A stretch of 24,212 nucleotides of DNA from positions 379,536-403,747 of the forward strand of contig WELA01007589.1 in NCBI GenBank assembly GCA_009602735.1, written 5' to 3'. A program made the translations under genes and the position numbers. This document shows positions 21,634 through 24,212 of this stretch, piece after piece; the stretch's first letter is position 1; every line of letters begins with the position of its first letter. The notes beneath the pieces were generated by a model. That model had not been told where the DNA came from and did no database searches. It saw only the letters and a program-made list of their open reading frames with translations. The stretch comes from Mesotaenium endlicherianum (Eukaryota; Streptophyta; Zygnematophyceae; Zygnematales; Mesotaeniaceae).

Positions 21634-21669
21634 GCAGCGGACTGCAGCGGACCGCAGCGGACAGCAGGA
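21634..21669. repeat. 10-bp tandem repeat GCAGCGGAC(N)
   Basis: GCAGCGGACT, GCAGCGGACC and GCAGCGGACA follow one another from 21634, with a partial fourth unit GCAG at 21664. It begins 24 bases after the previous array. Confidence 0.85.
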
Positions 21670-22000
21670 GGAATGTGCAGCCGAGTGCAGCCATGACGAT
21701 CTACGCATGCGTTGCTAGTCTGGGCTGTTTCTTCGAAAGATATGACTCTCGCACATGCAAGACCTGCCTAGCACCATGTTTCGAGGACGTAAACTCGCAC
21801 TGGTCAAGCACCTTCATAATGGATCCATGCATTACATACTGCTTCACTTCAAGTAATTATGTCTGTGCTTCTTGTGGCTTTGCACACAGGCCCCTTCACT
21901 CATTTTTCCCTCTTCAGCACATTAATTGCAGGTTTGATCTGACTTTGTTATCCAAGCTCGTTAAAACCAGGATATCATAAAAAAAATAGTGGTCCGAGAA

Positions 22001-22765
22001 ATGACAAACTCAAAGCTCACAGGGCAGATTGCTTTGATTGCGGGAGGATCTGGCACAGTTGGCTCTGCCATTGTGAAGGCATTTCTTCAAGCAGGTGCTA
22101 CGTAAGTTGATCCGAAACGTTATCTCCCATATGTAGCCTGTTAATTACTTACATCAGTAGTCGTCCCTATAGTGCGCAGCACGAATCTCGGAGCAGTCTG
22201 TTCAACCTGATGTCTATCGAAAAGCAGCAGATATAGCGATTCACAACTTGATCATTATCACTATCTGACCATATGTCGCAGTTTAATACACGAGTTGAGT
22301 CATGTATGTCCACCAGTGGTATACCAAATGGGTGTGACGTCTTTATTATGCATCTGCATGTGGCAGCGTCGTGGTGCCCTCAAGAGGCAAGGAGCGTCTG
22401 GACAAGTTGAAGCAGGAGTTTGGAAGCCCTTCAGAGCTTCACACTGTTGACGCGGACGCGGGCTCTGAAGATGGCATCCAAGTGGTCCTCAAGGTATGCA
22501 TATCATCTGCATTTGTACAGCTGTCGGGGAAAGGCGTATGTACATCTGGATGCCCGTTATTTCTCATCAGTGTGCCATTGAGTTCGTCTCTTTTTAGAAT
22601 CTTGGTATGCTTTATATTCTCAACCTGTACACTGTCAGCCAGCCCAGCATTGGTCCAAGATGGTCAGCATGTGCAGTTCTCTTTGTTGTGTCGTTATTTT
22701 ACAGTAAAGAGTGGCAGCTTGTAATGCAGGTCATCCTGAAAAGACATGCTCACACATACCGGCAT

Positions 22766-22823
<58 letters not shown>

Positions 22824-24154
22824 GCGCGCCTCTACATTAAGGTACACCTCTGCGTGTAATATGCCACACATGTAGGCGCATGCTCCCAGTGTATGCAAAA
22901 TCCAGGTTGATTACTGCCGTGTCTGGTTTGCAGACGAGCTTGACTTTGTTCTCTAATAAGAACGAGCCTGTGAGAAAGTGCTCACTGGCTGGCAGCTTAG
23001 ATATTTGTTTTCATACATGATTGCAGTTACACGTGGCATGCTGCAGCAGCTCAAGTCAGCAGTAGAACTGTGTGGCAGCAATTTCCTGGTGACATGTGAA
23101 TCGCAACACTGTCGCTCAAGAAACTGGAGGAGTCTGACTTGCCTTCCTCTCTTGCCAACTGCAGTATATCGACGACAATCTCGGGGGCAAGCTCAACCAT
23201 GTGAGTGCCCACTCCCTATACATACCAAAGCCGTCCTGTTCATGCATCTGGCACTCTTAGCTTCAGCTGCACGTATTCATGTTGAGCTCTTACCTTCATG
23301 AGGCACTTTTGCTGCCGCTGCCGCTGGGTCTGCACATCACCTCACTGCATGTAAGCTTGGGGCCCTAGATCTACAAGCAGTAGGTCAGCTCGAGCGCTGC
23401 TGCCCCGCTCAGGCTTCTTTTCAACAGACAGTCGCGTGCCTAGCATCTGGAGAAGTTTTTTTTTGGGCCCCTGAAGTCGTGCGTGGGTGGGACCTTGGCA
23501 ATCGAGCCACCCTTGTGCCCCATGGAGCACAATTCGATAGTCTGCTTACGAACTAAAGTATGCCAGGTGGCGTCAGTCATGACGTCACAGCATGAAAGCG
23601 CGAGGCAATGAGGGCCCTCCTTCTGGCACTGCGCAATAAGGTACCTTTGGCGACGTGTCAGTTTGCGCTTGCAGCCACATGGCACCTTCTCAGCCTACGC
23701 GCCGGAGGCTGAGGAATCTGCCAGCCGCGTCCATCTGTCCAATCATCTCCTTCCGCATCCTTCCTCTTTTCCCCACATCCTTCCACCTTCTCATATGCTC
23801 TCTTAACACTCAACTCACCTCACGCCCGTGCTCTGCCCTCGCTCTGCCCTCGCCCTGTCCTCGCTCTGCCCTCGCTCTGCCACCCGCACTAACCTAACAC
23901 GCGTACGCACTGCTGCAGGTGGTGTCATCCCTCGGAAGCGGGGTGTGGAACACCACGCTGGTGGGCGACCAGCCCGTGAGCCTGCTGACGCAGGCCATGT
24001 ACGACAACTGCGCGTCGCACTACGTGGTGGCCACCGCCACGCTGAAGCGCATCGCCGACGTGGCGGGCGCGTCGTACCTCTTCATCTCGGGCTCGCTGGC
24101 CACCTCCTTCTTTGAGGGCGCCGGGTTCAACACTGTGTCGGGCGCGGCCCTCGG
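22001..24154 (+). CDS. SDR-fold (Rossmann) protein with atypical active site; C-terminus beyond the window
   Basis: Exons: 22001-22101, 22367-22493, 23165-23200, 23919-24154, with a GTACGT donor after the last, so at least one more exon lies outside. The readable part is 166 residues. It begins MTNSKLTGQIALIAGGSGTV: a beta strand, then the glycine-rich nucleotide loop GGSGTVG, then helix SAIVKAFLQAGAT, strand VVVPSRGKERLDKL (the Arg after the second strand suggests NADP), an Asp-rich VDADAGSEDG, IDDNLGGKLNHVVSSLGSG (the place of the usual NAG motif), and ASYLFISGSLATSFFEGAG. This is the order of short-chain dehydrogenases. The strand-5 Ser is present, but where Tyr-x3-Lys should follow the sequence reads NTVSGAAL, so the catalytic pair looks absent. 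Substrate and pathway are unknown. ATG 22001 gives the normal SDR start. Confidence 0.85.
22494..23164 (+). other. Intron 2 of the SDR gene
   Basis: This 671-base intron has a GTATGC donor and an AACTGCAG acceptor, phase 0. It contains the CA/CG dinucleotide tract at 22769-22828. No exon is seen in the rest. Confidence 0.7.
22769..22828. repeat. (CA)20-(CG)10 compound microsatellite
   Basis: Sixty bases of strictly alternating pyrimidine and purine: about 20 CA units (22769-22808) running directly into about 10 CG units (22809-22828). Such sequence is prone to left-handed Z-DNA and to length change. Confidence 0.95.
23201..23918 (+). other. Intron 3 of the SDR gene
   Basis: This 718-base intron has a GTGAGT donor and a CTGCTGCAG acceptor, phase 0. 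It holds a T-run near 23455-23464 and the 11-base tandem repeat at 23830-23884. Composition becomes GC-rich towards exon 4. No gene is seen within it. Confidence 0.65.
23830..23884. repeat. Five-copy 11-bp tandem repeat
   Basis: GCTCTGCCCTC starts at 23830, 23841 and 23863, with variant units GCCCTGTCCTC at 23852 and GCTCTGCCACC at 23874. It ends 35 bases before exon 4 of the SDR gene and is pyrimidine-rich on the sense strand. Confidence 0.85.
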
Positions 24155-24212
24155 GTACGTCTCTCTAAGCTCCCCCTCCCATACTTCTCAGCACGCCCTC
24201 CCCCCTCCCCCC

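Larger units (their letters stand above)
20486..22000. promoter_or_regulatory. Divergent intergenic region between the XS/XH and SDR genes
   Basis: This 1515-base region lies between outward-facing ATGs and should contain both promoters. Several arrays with a 10-base period lie at 21141-21225, 21551-21610 and 21634-21669. A 12-base direct repeat, ACGAGTGTGTTT/G, is found at about 20653-20677. The open frames (for example 20988-21293 and 21579-21980) are repeat-driven or lack splice and family support. Confidence 0.6.

Noticed and set aside
21579..21980. 133-residue plus-strand open frame upstream of the SDR gene
   Set aside because: It runs through the 10-base repeats, has no recognisable domain, and ends before the well-supported SDR start.
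1..24212. CRISPR array, insertion sequence, prophage, rRNA or retroelement
   Set aside because: No spaced identical repeats, transposase, integrase, reverse transcriptase or rRNA signature was seen; the tandem repeats have no spacers.

Overview
This is nuclear DNA of a green-lineage (Viridiplantae) eukaryote. It holds five intron-rich genes with GT-AG introns of roughly 100 to 1850 bases, a 28-base microexon, plant-specific protein families, and separate plastid-type and mitochondrial-type targeting sequences. There are no operons, no Shine-Dalgarno sites and no bacterial or mobile-element genes. A plant-type mitochondrial ATP synthase FAd subunit and a full-length XS/XH (IDN2/FDM-type) protein fit a land plant or streptophyte alga better than a chlorophycean alga. 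The base composition (GC-rich blocks between moderate-GC stretches) and long pyrimidine-rich intron tracts look alga-like. I cannot name the species.

Layout. (1) 109-5638, minus: AI-2E/PerM-type multipass membrane protein with a plastid-like N-terminus; its C-terminus lies beyond the left edge. (2) 5639-6826: divergent intergenic region with a striking 10-bp-phased repeat array. (3) 6827-9320, plus: complete mitochondrial F1Fo-ATP synthase FAd (24-kDa, MGP1-type) subunit, 7 exons, 233 aa. (4) 10506-13539, plus: conserved plant-type protein of unknown function, coiled coil plus hydrophobic C-terminus, 6 exons; a 14-bp perfect-stem hairpin sits 63 bases before its ATG. (5) 14688-20485, minus: complete XS/coiled-coil/XH protein of the IDN2/FDM (RNA-directed DNA methylation) family, 9 exons, 642 aa. 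(6) 20486-22000: second divergent region, again with 10-bp-phased repeat arrays. (7) 22001-24154 and beyond, plus: SDR-fold protein, cut by the right edge, apparently without the usual Tyr-x3-Lys pair.

The genes do not form one pathway. They are neighbours in a compact nuclear region, arranged as two divergent pairs (genes 1/2 and 4/5) with genes 3 and 4 convergent. Exon models were built by hand from splice sites, reading phase and family fit; every junction given conserves phase unless stated. The most unusual signals are the helically phased repeats in both divergent promoters, the leader hairpin of gene 3, and a complete RdDM-type effector in what may be an algal genome.
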